Shown: positions 34,027 to 44,974 of the stretch, in pieces
Layout: each line of letters starts with the position of its first letter
How positions within the stretch are numbered: the stretch's first letter is position 1
Assembly: GCA_948146395.1 (NCBI GenBank)
Contig: OX411547.1
Span: forward strand, 28,643,114 to 28,707,113
DNA from: Fragum whitleyi
Taxonomy: Eukaryota > Mollusca > Bivalvia > Cardiida > Cardiidae
Length of the DNA: 64,000 bases
Direction of reading: 5' to 3'
Position numbers and translations under genes: made by a program
Notes under the pieces: model-generated
Databases searched by the model: none
Seen by the model: the letters and a program-made list of their open reading frames with translations, nothing else
What the model was told of the DNA's origin: nothing

Positions 34027-34717
34027 TTTTAGCTCCACTGGCTAGAAGCCACTGGGGCTATTGTTATGGCGTTGTGTCCATGCGTGTGTGTGTCCAGTCG
34101 TAAACTTTTTCTTTAAAACTCTTCTTCTCGGAAACTACTGGATGAATTTCAACCAAACTTCACAGGAATGATCCTTGGGCGACCCTCTTTCAAAGTTGTT
34201 CAAGAAATTTTGATCCACTGAAAAACATGGATTTTATGGGCGTGACTAATTTCCAAGTTTGGTAAAATGTGAGTTTTCTCAGATTCTAATAGATGGATAC
34301 CAATTAAATTTTACATGAATGATCCTTGGGTGACTCTTTATCAGTCTACAACAAATCATTGAGATTGGAGGGAAAATATATATTTTATGGTCGTAGGTCA
34401 TTTCTCTTTATGTTATATAGTGGAAACTATGAAAATCATTTTTTTCAGAATGTAACTAATGGATATCAATCAAACATTTTTGGCATGATCTTTTGGTGAC
34501 CCATTATAATGCAGCCAAAAATTATTTTGATTGGATGAAAAATATGTCTTTTATGAGCGGAGGTCATTTCTCTATCTTTTATATAGTTGAAACTTTGAAA
34601 ACCATTTTCAATTTGAGTAGAACCCCAAATATCTAAAAATCTAGTCAAAACTTTTATTTGCTTTTACAAGAATTTCAAGCCTGTGGAGCGACTCAAGCCA
34701 TTTATGGCTTTCTAGTT
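34027..34717 (+). mobile_element. Helentron-like element ending TCTAGTT
   Basis: 5' TTTTAGCTCCACTGGCTAGAAGCCACTGGGGCT with stem TGGCT/AGCCA, tract GTGTGTGTGTCC, four modules (GATCCTTGGGTGAC, AAATATGTATTTTATGGGC). Then GCCTGTGGAGCGAC, hairpin AAGCCAT-TT-ATGGCTT (34695-34710) and TCTAGTT. CTAG before T is also the classic Helitron 3' end. Confidence 0.7.
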
Positions 34718-34886
34718 TAAGTAATATGTCAAGGGTCATTTGACAAGATTAAACTTAAAAAAATGTGCCAAAAATTGTTTCACAGTCACATCTTGTTGTT
34801 AGTTTTTCTTAGAATCGTAACTTAATCTATAATCTAGATATCATTTTCTGGAACAATGAAACATACAAACAATAATATCATTTCAG

Positions 34887-34998
34887 TGAAATTCTAGACA
34901 AGATCCTTGAGGCCTCGAAATGTCTGACAAGTTTGCTGCAGAACAATGACAAAACCAGTCAAAGATTGTCAGTTACAAAATTCAGCTCTTGTGTACAG
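34887..34998 (+). CDS. URB2: URB2 exon I
   Basis: One base completes Ser, then EILDKILEASKCLTSLLQ and on to SSCVQ, ending in phase 0. The acceptor is TTTCAG and the donor GTGAGC. This exon with both splice sites and intron flanks is duplicated in inverted orientation at 57312-57602, downstream of the gene. Confidence 0.87.
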
Positions 34999-35204
34999 GT
35001 GAGCTTTAAGGATGACAAAACAGTTCAAACAGTTTACAAATTTACCCTGCTTTGCTTGTAAGTGCCTAAGCAAAGCAGGGTATAATTTGCAGTTTGCACT
35101 GTTTTTATCCAGAATTGGAGGCTTTTTTTGTAGTAGTTGAATGTAGAGTGATGATTTTCTGATTGTTTTACATCTGCCTCTACCCAATTCTGTAGATACT
35201 CATT

Positions 35205-35464
35205 TGTGATATGTCATGCAAAAAGGGACCATCTGGGAACTTTGTAAAATAAATACTTGAAAAAGAGTTTTTGTCAAGCATAGGTAAACTAGAGGTTGCA
35301 TTTCAAAAATTCTTTTACAGGAAGGTAGATAAATCATTCTAGATTCAGAAAATGGCAAAGTGCTTAAAGTTTCAACTCTAGTAAGTATGCGCAGGCTGCG
35401 CAGTTTGACTAGGGTCAACACTTTACATACTATCCACATGGTCCCTTTTGGCGTGAAGGGTCCC
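35205..35464. mobile_element. MITE (AAAGGGACCATCT family), copy 2
   Basis: Ends GTGATATGTCATGCAAAAAG and GGTCCCTTTTGGCGTGAAGG. It lies after exon I, next to a GCTTTGCTTGTAAG/CTAAGCAAAGC hairpin at 35040-35085. Confidence 0.65.
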
Positions 35465-35639
35465 ATTTAATTTGCTATGTAAAACAATCCCAATGAGTAC
35501 CCACAAAATGAGATAAGATAAAATGCTAAATATTTCAAATTTGTGATTGCAACTTTTTCTTTTTCTCCAAAAGTACTTATTCTTAATGCAACTATCTGTA
35601 TCAAACTCTAAATTGGCCATAACTTTTAATTGGATTGAG

Positions 35640-35920
35640 AATTAATCTTCACATTTCACACTCGCACATGCATTGCTTGTGATAAGACCTTTTTGTTGGT
35701 ACCAAGTTATGGTCATCAGTCAAGGTCAAGATCTTTTCTCAAGGCCAAATTTGAAAAATCAAAACAATAAAACTTGCCATAATATTGAAATTGTGAGTGG
35801 TTTGACCTTCATATTTCATAAGTTGTGACAAAACCTTTCAGCAGATAAGTCTGACAATGCTCTTTGTCAAGGTCAAATTCAAACCAATAAGTGATTGCAA
35901 TTTGTGTCTTCAAAAAAATG
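35640..35920 (+). repeat. TCAAGGTCA-type modules without ends
   Basis: TGATAAGACCTTTTTGTTGGTACCAAG, GGTCATCAGTCAAGGTCAAG and TTCATATTTCATAAG match the array's nested element at about 70%. No hairpin ends are visible. Confidence 0.5.
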
Positions 35921-35928
35921 TTTGGGCC

Positions 35929-36195
35929 CTGTCATAGCACCTTTGGTAGCGCATCGGACAGTCAATCTAGAGGTCCCGGGTTCAATCTCCAACAGTTGCA
36001 CTCATTCTTTCCGATTATTTGTCTCTCACCAATGGATAGATAATTTTAGACCTATGTGAGAAAGCAGCTGGAGGCTAGGAAAGGATATGATGGTTGTACC
36101 GAATACCAGGAATCCATTGTTAGGTGCTCCATCTGCCGCAATATAACTGAAAAAAATATTGGAAGCAGTGTTAAAATCCATTTAATCAATCAATT
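35929..36195 (+). mobile_element. tRNA-derived SINE
   Basis: Head CTGTCATAGCACCTTTGGTA ... GGTTCAATCTC, the usual body (GGAGGCTAGGAAAGGATATG, GGAATCCATTGTTAGG) and a TTAATCAATCAATTA tail. About 10 nt of the body (GGTGAGAGAA) are missing after TTGTACC. Confidence 0.82.
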
Positions 36196-36583
36196 AAAAT
36201 GAAAAAGATGGCGGCTAGCATGAAAAATACTTCTTTTTTTCTCCACAACCCTGGGAACCTTTCAGCATATGCTATTATAACCTACATACAAAAGATATCA
36301 TTGTAAACAGTTTTAAGTAAATTTTGACTGTTGATTTAAAGCATACTTAATTATCAAGCACTTATTCAAGGAGTATAACCTGTCGGTGACGGCTCTTGAT
36401 TGGTTCAAAAGTCTTTAAGTTGGCCCAGACAAAACCCCCATCAATTTTGTATGTTTCTTCTAAACAATATAATTTGCTTTAAACAGTGATGAAATTTTGG
36501 AGAACCTGGTAATATCACATTTTAAAAGAATTTGGATTTAAACAACTTTAATTTGCCAAATAAATAGTTTATAATTGTTTGTT

Positions 36584-37586
36584 TATAGTCTGTTTAACTT
36601 CTATATGGACCAACCTTTTCATAAATTACAAAAAATTGCGTTTCAATCAATAAAGCATTTTTTGTGGTAAAATCTTAATTTCAGCTGAATACTATTCCAA
36701 AAAATATTTTATTAAAACAAAATGATTTCAAAATAATGATTTTGTCTATCAAGTAATGATAATACTTTTCGCATTTTCCGCTCTTAAACACAAGTGGTGA
36801 TAAAGGCTATTTAGTAGTAAGAAATTGTAAACATATTGTATAAAAAAACATTGTTTTCTATAAAACATTTTCTGCTCTTAAACACGAGTGGTGATAAAGG
36901 CTGTTTAGTAGTAAGAAATTTGAAACATATTGTAAAAAAAAAATTGGTTTTATATAAAACATTTGACAGATGAAATGTCCATTATTCCTTATTCAGACAT
37001 ATTAATTAGCATATCTATGGCCATGTCATTTTAATCATAAATATCATGTGATTTTCACCATTATTACTTGCCCCTCTTATCAAGCTTTCCTCATGAAATT
37101 CCCAACAACTTCGTTAGATAAAGCTTTTTGATTAGTTTTACCATGTGAATATGGGTTCATCTCAGAATAGATAAAAACAATTATCAATTATCTGGTCAAA
37201 CGGTTTCTGAACAAAGAGAGAATATATTCAGGATTGAATCCAAAGGTAGCAAAAATCTTCAAAGGACTCAATTTTATAAAAAATACTCAATTTTATACTT
37301 GAACAACTCCTCAAAATCTTACACTTTTGACTCGACCCCTATGCAAATTAGTACTTTTTATGGTAATACCATTCGCTGTTCCTTTTAATGCAGAAACAAG
37401 AAAGTATGAAAAGCTGAAAGTTAACACATAGACGGATGGACAAAATTGTTATTTTACAATCAAAAATTCTGAAAAACAAGGTATTAGTTGGAAAATAAAA
37501 TATAACAAGAAAAAAATACACTTCATTCATTCATTTCTGAGATTTGCGGCGAAATGTTGGTCCATATAGAAGTCAAACCGACTATA
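36584..37586. mobile_element. 1-kb DNA-transposon-like element with 31-bp inverted ends
   Basis: The ends (TATAGTC-T/G-GTTT..., ...CTTCTATATGGACCAAC) pair over 31 bp with two mismatches. TATA at both edges fits a TA target. No coding remnant is visible. A 94-bp direct duplication (CTCTTAAACAC(A/G)AGTGGTGA) lies at 36772-36965. Confidence 0.7.
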
Positions 37587-37994
37587 CAGTGTAAGATTGA
37601 TAACTCTCTCATTGAGTCAATAACAAAATTCATATTTTCATTAGTGGCAGAGGGACAAGTGGAAATATGGACTCTGTTGTTTAAGAAAGAAAAGATTTAT
37701 CCATCTTGAACTAAAAGCAATCAAATTATTCTAATTTTTTAATGCAAGAATTAGTGTTTCGGACAAATTTCCTGAAATTGTGTCATTGTACATTTCATTT
37801 CTTAGCAACATTATTACACCTTTGGCCCAACTTAGATAACAATGATTGGGGTCAAATTAATGAAAGCGGGGCATAATCTTTTCAGAATTTCACTTTTGTG
37901 GCTTTGAGATACTAAGTACTAATCTACCAATGTTTTTGGATAATTCGCCCAAAAAAAACATTACAGAATTAGATTGTCTACCTTTATTTTTCAG

Positions 37995-38111
37995 ATTATG
38001 AATAGCCTTCCTGTGGAGTATCTATCCTCAAGCAACCAAATCAGGTGCTTGATTGGTTTACTGTCTGTAAACTGTTTGGTTCATGATACAGAAAACCAGT
38101 CTGACCTACAA
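37995..38111 (+). CDS. URB2: URB2 exon J
   Basis: 39 codons in phase 0/0, starting IMNSLPVEYLSSSNQIRC and ending ENQSDLQ. The acceptor follows CTTTATTTTTCAG and the donor is GTAAGT. Both sites are strong. Confidence 0.88.
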
Positions 38112-38228
38112 GTAAGTTTATCAAAAATAGATTCTCTTGATATCTCATTGTTTGTTTAAACAGTGTATCAGAGATAAGCACTTATAATATGGCCTATGTC
38201 ACTGGAGTGGAATAACCCCTTTGAATAT

Positions 38229-39425
38229 TTTTATGCTCCCCAAAGGGAGAGCATATAGCCGCCGCTGCCTCTGTCCGTAATTCCGTCCATCTGTCCCCAG
38301 CCATTTCTCCATAACCCTTGGGCCAAATCAAATGAAACTTACCACATGAACTTCCTATGATATAGTGTTGATGCATCTGTGGCAGTTTTTGGATTTTAGG
38401 CCTCGTCACGGGAATAGGGGACTTAGGGTAAAATACAGTTTTTCTCAAATTCTAGTCTAATGGTCGGAATTTAATGAAATTTCATATTTGAATAGCAAAT
38501 CAGATGCCCTTTACTATAAACAATTTGAAATTTATGTGAAAAAATATATCATGGAAAAGGGGGCTTAATGTTTGTTACCTTTACGTTAGCGTGTAAAATA
38601 CAGTTATTCTTTCATTTCTCCTAGTCTTCTGTTCAGAATTTGATGAAATTTCACACTTGAGTAGCAAATCAGATGCCCTTTACCATAAACTTTTTGAAAT
38701 TTTTGTCTAAATATATGTCATGCAAAAGGGGGTTTAATGTTTGTTACCTTTATGTAAGCTGTATAACATAACACCCTATTTGAATTCTTGCAATCTGACC
38801 ATGGGTTATATCTCCTAAAGTATAATAGCTATCAACTTGAAACTTTATGGATGGATAGATCTTATGAAGGAGAAGTGCAGTGCACAAGAACTACAACTCT
38901 TGCTTGCATAATTTTGGAGTTATTGTCCTCTGTTATTTTTGATACTTAGATTTGGTCTGGAGCATATCTCCTAAAGTAAAATAGCTATCAACTTGAACAT
39001 TTATGGGTGGATAGATCTCATGGAGGAGAAGGGCAGTGCACAAGAAATACAACTCTTGCTTGCATAATTTTGGAGTTATTGCCCTTTGTTATTTTTGATA
39101 CTTGGATTTTATCTGGAGCATATCTCCTAAAGTATAATAGCTATCAGCTTGATACTTTATGGGTGGATAGAGCTCATGGAGGAGAAGTGCAGTGCTTAAG
39201 AACTACATCTCTTGCTTGCATAATTTTGGAGTTATTGCCCTTTGTTATTCTAAATACTTAGATTTTATAGGAGGTAAATCTCTTGCAGTACAAAAGAATC
39301 CGTAATCTATTAGGCTTCAGTTTACTATCAAGCTTTCACGCCGGGGGATGGCCATGTCCAACATGACTCTTGTTTTTGTGACAATGCCTTATTTGGGGAG
39401 CATAATCCGTCTCTGAAGGCTCTTT
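38229..39425 (+). mobile_element. Helentron-like element (TATGCTCCCC family) with nested fragment
   Basis: 5' TATGCTCCCCAAAGGGAGAGCATA hairpin, GTCCGTAATTCCGTCC tract and a module CATTTCTCCATAACCCTTGG ... AATGAAACTTACC. The right end GGGGAGCATAATCCGTC is the inverted match of the 5' end. In between lies a 5'-truncated ATCCCCCGCCG-family element (about 38790-39374) with its own TCTTGTT end. Confidence 0.62.
38790..39374 (+). mobile_element. ATCCCCCGCCG-family element, 5' truncated, nested
   Basis: Three 156-bp modules, TATTAGGCTTCAGTTTACTATC, CCGGGGGAT, hairpin GCCATGT-CCA-ACATGAC and TCTTGTT (39368-39374). The 5' hairpin and GTCC tract are absent. Confidence 0.65.
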
Positions 39426-39737
39426 TTGATATCATACAGGTGTTATTACACTAGTGGGATTACTATGCAAATTAGCTGAGAACGGATATCAATGTTACAT
39501 TTTCATTTTGAAAATGACGTCATAATGGATTTGCTGACATCATTTCACAAAAAGTATTATATGTTGTGCGGATTAACTTGAATCAACATAATCTCCTTGT
39601 TTTTTCACAAAAATTCAGGCCATATCATAAACAGAATATCAAATTTGTGCTCATCTAATACCAAATTTATTAAACTCGTCATCCAAAACAGATAAAAACT
39701 CAGTGCCAACAATAGTTCAAAGAAGATGCAGACAACA

Positions 39738-39973
39738 GGGCCTAAGGTTATAAAACTTGCTCAGGCTCAATTTTCTCAAATTCTTGTATTAAAATAAATG
39801 TATGAAAATAAAAGATAATACTAATAAGTTGTTATTTATATCAACTTATTAATACAATATTTTATGTTAATACATTAAAATGAGTAATAAAATAGCATTA
39901 CAGCTTTAATCTCAAATTGAAATTTGAGAAAATTTTGAATTGAGCCTGAGAAAAGTTTTACAACCTCGGGCCC
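39738..39973. mobile_element. MITE (GGGCC...GGTTATAAAACTT family), copy 1
   Basis: Ends GGGCCTAAGGTTATAAAACTT and AAGTTTTACAACCTCGGGCCC, with inner GCTCAGGCTCAATTTTCTC pairing GAGCCTGAG. 39426-39737 to its left shows nothing recognisable. Confidence 0.7.
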
Positions 39974-40112
39974 AGAACATAAATATAAATTTTGAAAAAG
40001 TTTCACAAACTCTTTTTGTTCTGAATCATTTTCAAGGGATGGTAAAAAGTGGGATTGTGTTGTAATGGTTTCAAGATGATGTCTTGAACTAAGTATGATT
40101 CTATTCATGCAG

Positions 40113-40253
40113 GGCCTTTCAGACATCTCAACCCAATGTACAGAATTGTGCACAGTTATTCTGGAGTCCATTGGTATGTCTCCTGTGTTTCAAGTTTTAG
40201 ATGTTGAAACTTACATGATGTGGCTGACATCTTTATTTGGAAATAAAACAAAG
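40113..40253 (+). CDS. URB2: URB2 exon K
   Basis: 47 codons in phase 0/0, starting GLSDISTQCTELCTVILE, through YMMWLTSLFG, ending NKTK. Acceptor TTCATGCAG, donor GTAAAC. A 3'-truncated MITE follows about 25 bp after the donor. Confidence 0.86.
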
Positions 40254-40277
40254 GTAAACGCTTACAGATTTATACAT

Positions 40278-40500
40278 GTGACCCGTCACGTGAAAAGGGA
40301 CCATCTCGGAACTCCGTAAAATGAAATCATGAAAAAGACTTTTGTTTGAAGAGGTAAACTGGTGACAGCATTTCAAAATTTCTTGTACAGGAATGTAGAC
40401 TGAAAATCAGAAAAAGTCGAAAAAATTTGATCCTAGGCAGTCTGCGCAACCTCCGCAGTCTGACTAGGGTCGACACTTCACATACTACCAAGATGTGACA
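40278..40500. mobile_element. MITE (AAAGGGACCATCT family), copy 3, truncated
   Basis: Left end GTGACCCGTCACGTGAAAAG, 25 bp after exon K. The inside matches relatives, but the right end stops at ACCAAGATG. Confidence 0.65.
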
Positions 40501-40720
40501 AGTTTGCAACCTTCCTTTAGATTTCAACTAATGAGGCTCATATTTTGCCTTTTTTATTTAGTAGAAGAGAGGCAGTGTAGGCTAAGATCAGGCTACATGT
40601 CTATGCAGACTGATCTTAGTCTATACCATCTGCCACAGCTTTGTGTACAACAGGAAAATATCTTGAACAGAATATGTAGAGTTTATAATTAATGTAAATT
40701 CATACATAGAACTAGAAATA

Positions 40721-41567
40721 AACTCTTCAAAAAAGTTCTTTGACACTGATTAAACATACGATTTTTCTGATTTCATTTAAAAACTTTGATAAATTTTGAT
40801 TGATTAGGAATGAAATTAGGATGAAAGAATATCGCATGTAATTGCGACAAATTACTCGACAACGTTTCTCTTTAGAGATGTCAACGTCATATAACGTAAA
40901 ATCTGAATTCTCATTCAGCATGTGCAGTTCCAGATTAACTGAACAGTCTTGATAGCTCTTCATTGTGTTGTGGATGAAATGCCATTGCTTGATTGCTTTT
41001 GAAATTGAACGTCTAGGCTCACACCTGTAATCAAAACATGTCAAGCGAACCGAGGAACAACGTCATAAAGTTTTTGGTCGCCACAAAGCAGGCTCTATAA
41101 GACAACCAATTGCAAATGACTTTGTTGTTTCCGGACAGACTATCTTGAACCTCTGGCACCATTATAACATGCCTCACAGCGTTATGTATAGAGCCAGATC
41201 AGTCTTACGCTGGATGACAACGTTCGTCCAGAACGTCAGATGACGTAATGGTATTTGGGATTTTTCAATCTAACTACTACTTCAACGAATACTCAGATCC
41301 CCAGTCTAAGTAGGAACTCTGGTGAGAAAGTGTGGATCCAGATAAGAGAGGTCAAGTTTGTCACTATAAGACATGTGCGACGTAACGTACTTAATCAAAG
41401 TCTCTGTTATAAATCTTTGATAAAAAAAAAAAATTTTGTTTTAATACAGTGTGAAGATGCATTGACTTCACCTTCATTAATTGACTTTGCTCGTACATAC
41501 AGATATTTATGTCGAAATTAAAATCTGCATATAGATCAAATGTCAAAGAACTTTTTTTGAAGAGTAT
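40721..41567 (+). mobile_element. Tc1-like transposon remnant
   Basis: Inverted ends ACTCTTCAAAAAAGTTCTTT and AAAGAACTTTTTTTGAAGAGT. On the + strand at about 41080-41245 one frame reads GRHKAGSIRQPIAN, SGQTILNLWHHYNMPHSVMY and WMTTFVQNVR before a stop. This is the helix-turn-helix N-terminal part of a Tc1-type transposase (pattern GRHxAGxSxRxIAxxFxVSxxTIxxLWxRY). The catalytic domain is absent. Confidence 0.72.
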
Positions 41568-41594
41568 AGTTGAAAGAAATCTAAAACCCTATTA

Positions 41595-41840
41595 ATTGAG
41601 CCTGTGTGTGACATTTCCAACAATTTCAAATGTGCCCCAAGCAAAGACTCTGGCCAGACTGTGCATCCACACAGTCTGGCCAGGGTCTTCATTTTTCATT
41701 TCTTATATAAATTAGGCCTCAGCTTATCTTTAGGTATTTAAACAATGTTTTAATTACATGATTTTGTCCTCTAGGCAGGTTAATGTTTTACACTTAATGC
41801 TCATGTCAATCTGTTGAAAAAAGTCATTCACAGGCTCAAT
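41595..41840. mobile_element. MITE (ATTGAGCCTGTG family)
   Basis: Ends ATTGAGCCTGTGTGTGACAT and AAGTCATTCACAGGCTCAAT. The inside hairpin GACTCTGGCCAGACTGTG / CACAGTCTGGCCAGGGTC is almost perfect. Confidence 0.75.
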
Positions 41841-41916
41841 TCACATAAAATACATGTGAAAACAGATTGAAATATAAATCAAGATAAGCCTCTCATGTTT
41901 TCATTTTTCTTTTCAG

Positions 41917-42021
41917 GCTGATTCTAACTACCTTAAGCTGATGCTGTTTGTAGAATTCTCCTGCATGGCAATTGTTAAAGATTATAAAGTTCTGGTCAGA
42001 CTACCAGCTTTTGTTAAAAAA
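41917..42021 (+). CDS. URB2: URB2 exon L
   Basis: 35 codons in phase 0/0, starting ADSNYLKLMLFVEFSC and ending LPAFVKK. The acceptor lies after a long pyrimidine tract (TTTTTCTTTTCAG) and the donor is GTAAGT. Confidence 0.87.
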
Positions 42022-42353
42022 GTAAGTTCATTTCTATAAACCACTTCTAAAGTTTGAATTATTTTGTGAAATAAGTGAATTAAGATACTTGTGCATCTGC
42101 ACTTGTAGGTTTTCAGTTTATAATTGCATATCCATGGTTCAGCATTGAACATTTGGAACCGCTTATATGTTTATATGCAGTTACAACCAAAGCTACAGAA
42201 GGGGTATTTTGGATTTCAGAATTAAATTAAATTAACAATAATTCCTCATATCTTATGTTGTAGGTACTCATTGGAATTGTCTCGCCAAGATATATTTTGA
42301 TATATGATAAAGCTTATTACCACTGTTAAGTTGATAGCCTTACAACATATTTA

Positions 42354-42776
42354 GCAGTTGACTATATCTATTTCTTTAATGCTTTTCGGTGATTTATCGA
42401 GAAATAACGGTAGATTATCACTTGATAATCTCACTGCAAAAGCAGTGAAGTTATCAAAATTTTATACCCTGCTTTTGTGCATTTTACCCTATCTGACGTC
42501 ATCTATGCAGGGCGAAATAAGTGACGTCACATTGAACGTTGCATAGCAATCACATGCAAAATGACGAGCTAAACGAAAAAAAATCCTAGAAATTTCACAT
42601 TTTGTCTCATTTTTGCATTAAAGAAATAGAATCATCGTTTGTTTTTGGAGTAAGATTGATTGAGGTTTCATTTCGTGAACAACAAAAGCTATATTTTCAT
42701 TGTGAAAATATAGCTTTTGTTGTTCACTCAATACAATATAAATTGATCTTACACTGAAACAAACGATTATCCTCTA
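42354..42776 (+). repeat. Unknown 400-bp repeat with 25-bp hairpin, copy 1
   Basis: Starts GCTTTTCGGTGATTTATCGAG, AGATTATCACTTGATAA, then TGACGTCA-rich sequence, GCATAGCAATCACATGC and TTTTGTCTCATTTTTGCATTA. It ends with a perfect 25-bp hairpin (42675-42699 with 42703-42727, loop TTG; core AACAACAAAAGCTATATTTT). Other copies are at 53660-54035 and 59953-60358. Family not recognised. Confidence 0.7.
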
Positions 42777-42786
42777 TGTATTGCAG

Positions 42787-42879
42787 GTGGAGAGTTTACT
42801 AGTTAAACAAAGTACAGATACCAGTCAACAAACTGGTCTGCTAGTGCTGGTATTGTACCTGTACCAGGAGACGGGGAAG
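42787..42879 (+). CDS. URB2: URB2 exon M
   Basis: 31 codons in phase 0/0, VESLLVKQST through LLVLVLYLYQETGK. The acceptor is GTATTGCAG and the donor GTGAGT. A repeat with a 25-bp perfect hairpin ends just upstream, and a hairpin-ended element starts about 20 bp downstream. Confidence 0.86.
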
Positions 42880-42901
42880 GTGAGTAACTCAATTATTGAT
42901 G

Positions 42902-43395
42902 GTTTTTATATGCCGCCGAAGGTGGACATATATTGGTATCATATTCTTCACTGTCTGTATGTCTGTCCGTCCCGGTACCAAGTTCAAGGTCATCAGTCAA
43001 GGTCATTTTCAAGGTCAAATGTATGAAAAATTAAAACTCTAATATGGCTAAACTTTTGATATAGTCAGTGGTAGAGCCTTCATATTTCAAATAACAATTT
43101 TAATGATAAATCAAAACCCAAGGTATTATTATCACCTTGGTGTCATTTTGCTTCGGTGTTTGCATTAGTGTTTGCGTAGGCATGACTCACTTTAACTTTG
43201 GTCATATCCCTGTTGTTATTGAAGATATCTTCATGAAACTCGGCATGTGTGTTCATCATCATAAGAGCTATCTAGAATATCAAGGGGTGTAACTGTTGAG
43301 CAATTCTGCAAGAGTTATGCCCCCTTTTTGACTTAGATTTTTGCATTTACCAGCACCTGCAGCCGAGCATTTCATCCTTAGGTGGTGCTCTTGTT
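42902..43395 (+). mobile_element. Helentron-like element (TATGCCGCC family)
   Basis: 5' TATATGCCGCCGAAGGTGGACATA hairpin, GTCTGTATGTCTGTCC tract, a TCAAGGTCA module, then a CACCTTGGTGTCATTTTG module as in the TTTTCGGAGAAAACC family, GCAGCCGAGC, and GGTGGTGCTCTTGTT. It looks like a composite of two families. Confidence 0.6.
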
Positions 43396-43396
43396 A

Positions 43397-43636
43397 TATT
43401 TATGGCATTTCACTTGCTCATTGAAGAACTTGGCTAATGCAGTCCTGTACTCTGAGAGATTTGATTAGTTTGGTTAAGTTTCAATTGTACGTAGGCTATT
43501 ATTGATTTTATTGCATAGATAATTATTTTCGCTTATTTTCCAAAAGACAATATTTAGAATTTGAAATTCATTGATCTAATGAAACTTAATGCATTTCACT
43601 GTACCTCTTTGAGATTGTTATCGGTGTTTCTCAGGT
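43397..43636 (+). repeat. 240-bp repeat, copy 2
   Basis: See 25247-25485. A run of about 22 G follows at 43681-43701 in the same intron. Confidence 0.6.
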
Positions 43637-43842
43637 GACAGGCAGGTAGGTCCTATAATAAATACTAGTTTCTTAGGGGGAGGGGGGGGGGGGGGGGGGG
43701 GTTAGCTCACACTATTTGTGTGAGTACATTTAAATTCTCTAGGAATCAAAATTCAGAGGGATTGATCAAAGTTGAAAGAACTTGTATCCCAACCGATGTA
43801 AAATAAAATGTTTTAATCAATTGTTTATAAATTCTATTTCAG

Positions 43843-44088
43843 CTACTAGGAAGACACCATATGAATGATGATTTAAGAGATTCATGTAGAGATGTACATT
43901 CCTCCCTCTCTAGACAAGTGATTTCACTGTTGTCTGGTCTGAAGGTGCCAAAATTCTCCTTGACAGAAGGAATTATCGTGAATTGTTTCTCAAATATGGT
44001 GCAGTCTTGTTTGAAGGAGGAAAGTTTACAAGGGGATGTGTTGAAGAAGCTACCAGTTGTACTGAAATGGTGTGAATTTTCTTTGAAG
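43843..44088 (+). CDS. URB2: URB2 exon N
   Basis: 82 codons in phase 0/0. It starts LLGRHHMNDDLRDSC, includes FSLTEGIIVNCFSNMV, and ends VLKWCEFSLK. Acceptor TCTATTTCAG, donor GTGAGA. A 20-nt-class poly-G run lies about 140 bp upstream in the intron. Confidence 0.88.
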
Positions 44089-44151
44089 GTGAGAATATAG
44101 ATATGATGCCAACTTCTTACAATCAGTGGTATACATATTTGAATTTTAGTG

Positions 44152-44432
44152 AGACCCGCCATCATAGTGCAGTATGTATCTCGCCCGACTGTCAATCTAG
44201 AGGTCCCTGTTTCGATCTCCGATGGCAGCACTCATTCTTTCCGCCTAATAGTCTGACACCAATGGGTTGATAATCATAGACCTATGTGAGATAGCAGCTG
44301 GAGGCTAGGAAAGAATGTGATGGTTGTTTAGTTGCGAGAAATACCAGTAATCCATTGTTAGGTGCTCCAGCCCCCGTGATATAACTGAAAAAATGTCAAA
44401 AGTGGCATTAAATTCCAATCAATCAATCAATT
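44152..44432 (+). mobile_element. tRNA-derived SINE
   Basis: Head CCGCCATCATAGTGCAGTATG ... GTTTCGATCTCCGATGGC, the usual body (GCTGGAGGCTAGGAAAGAATG, GGTGCTCCAGCCCCCG) and a CCAATCAATCAATCAATTG tail. Confidence 0.82.
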
Positions 44433-44626
44433 GAATTTTAGTGCACAGGAACTAGTATCAGAGGGTTTTTTGTTAAAATTCTATACAGGTCATTTGAGAT
44501 TTTCATGTCAAAAATGTTCAAACTTACAAATGATACTGAGGACAATGTTTATGCTGCTGCCCTAAATGGTAATTAGCTATACCATTTTTTGATAAAAAAT
44601 GAATATTTTGCACAGTAGAATTATAA

Positions 44627-44908
44627 TTATGCTCCCCTTTGAAGAAGAGGTATATTGCTTTGCACTTGTTGGTTTGTCCGTCCGTCTGTAGACCATTTAT
44701 TTTTCAGAGCATATCTCAAAAAGTATGCAAGCTAGAATCATGAAACTTCACAGGTGGATAGACCTCATTGCGGAGAAGCGTAGTGCACAGGAACCATAAC
44801 TCTACTCATCATTTTTTTTTGTGAGTTATTGCCCTTTATTGATAGACAAATAATAGGCTATTGATCTGCTTCTATGGGGGGCATAAACGTTTTACAAACA
44901 TCTCTTGC
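44627..44908 (+). mobile_element. Helentron-like element (TATGCCCCCC family), complete 3' end
   Basis: 5' TTATGCTCCCCTTTGAAGAAG, GGTTTGTCCGTCCGTCTG tract, one module, GGGGGGCATAAAC, hairpin GTTT-TAC-AAAC and ATCTCTTG. Confidence 0.65.
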
Positions 44909-44974
44909 TCTCTATGCTGAATATGGTAAAACAACACAATTTTACTTAGATATAATTAAGTCACCCACCTACAA

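Noticed and set aside
43681..43701. Poly-G run as a G-quadruplex control element of URB2
   Set aside because: A simple homopolymer in an intron; poly-C at 57140-57162 is similar. Nothing else points to function, and the lengths may be assembly noise.
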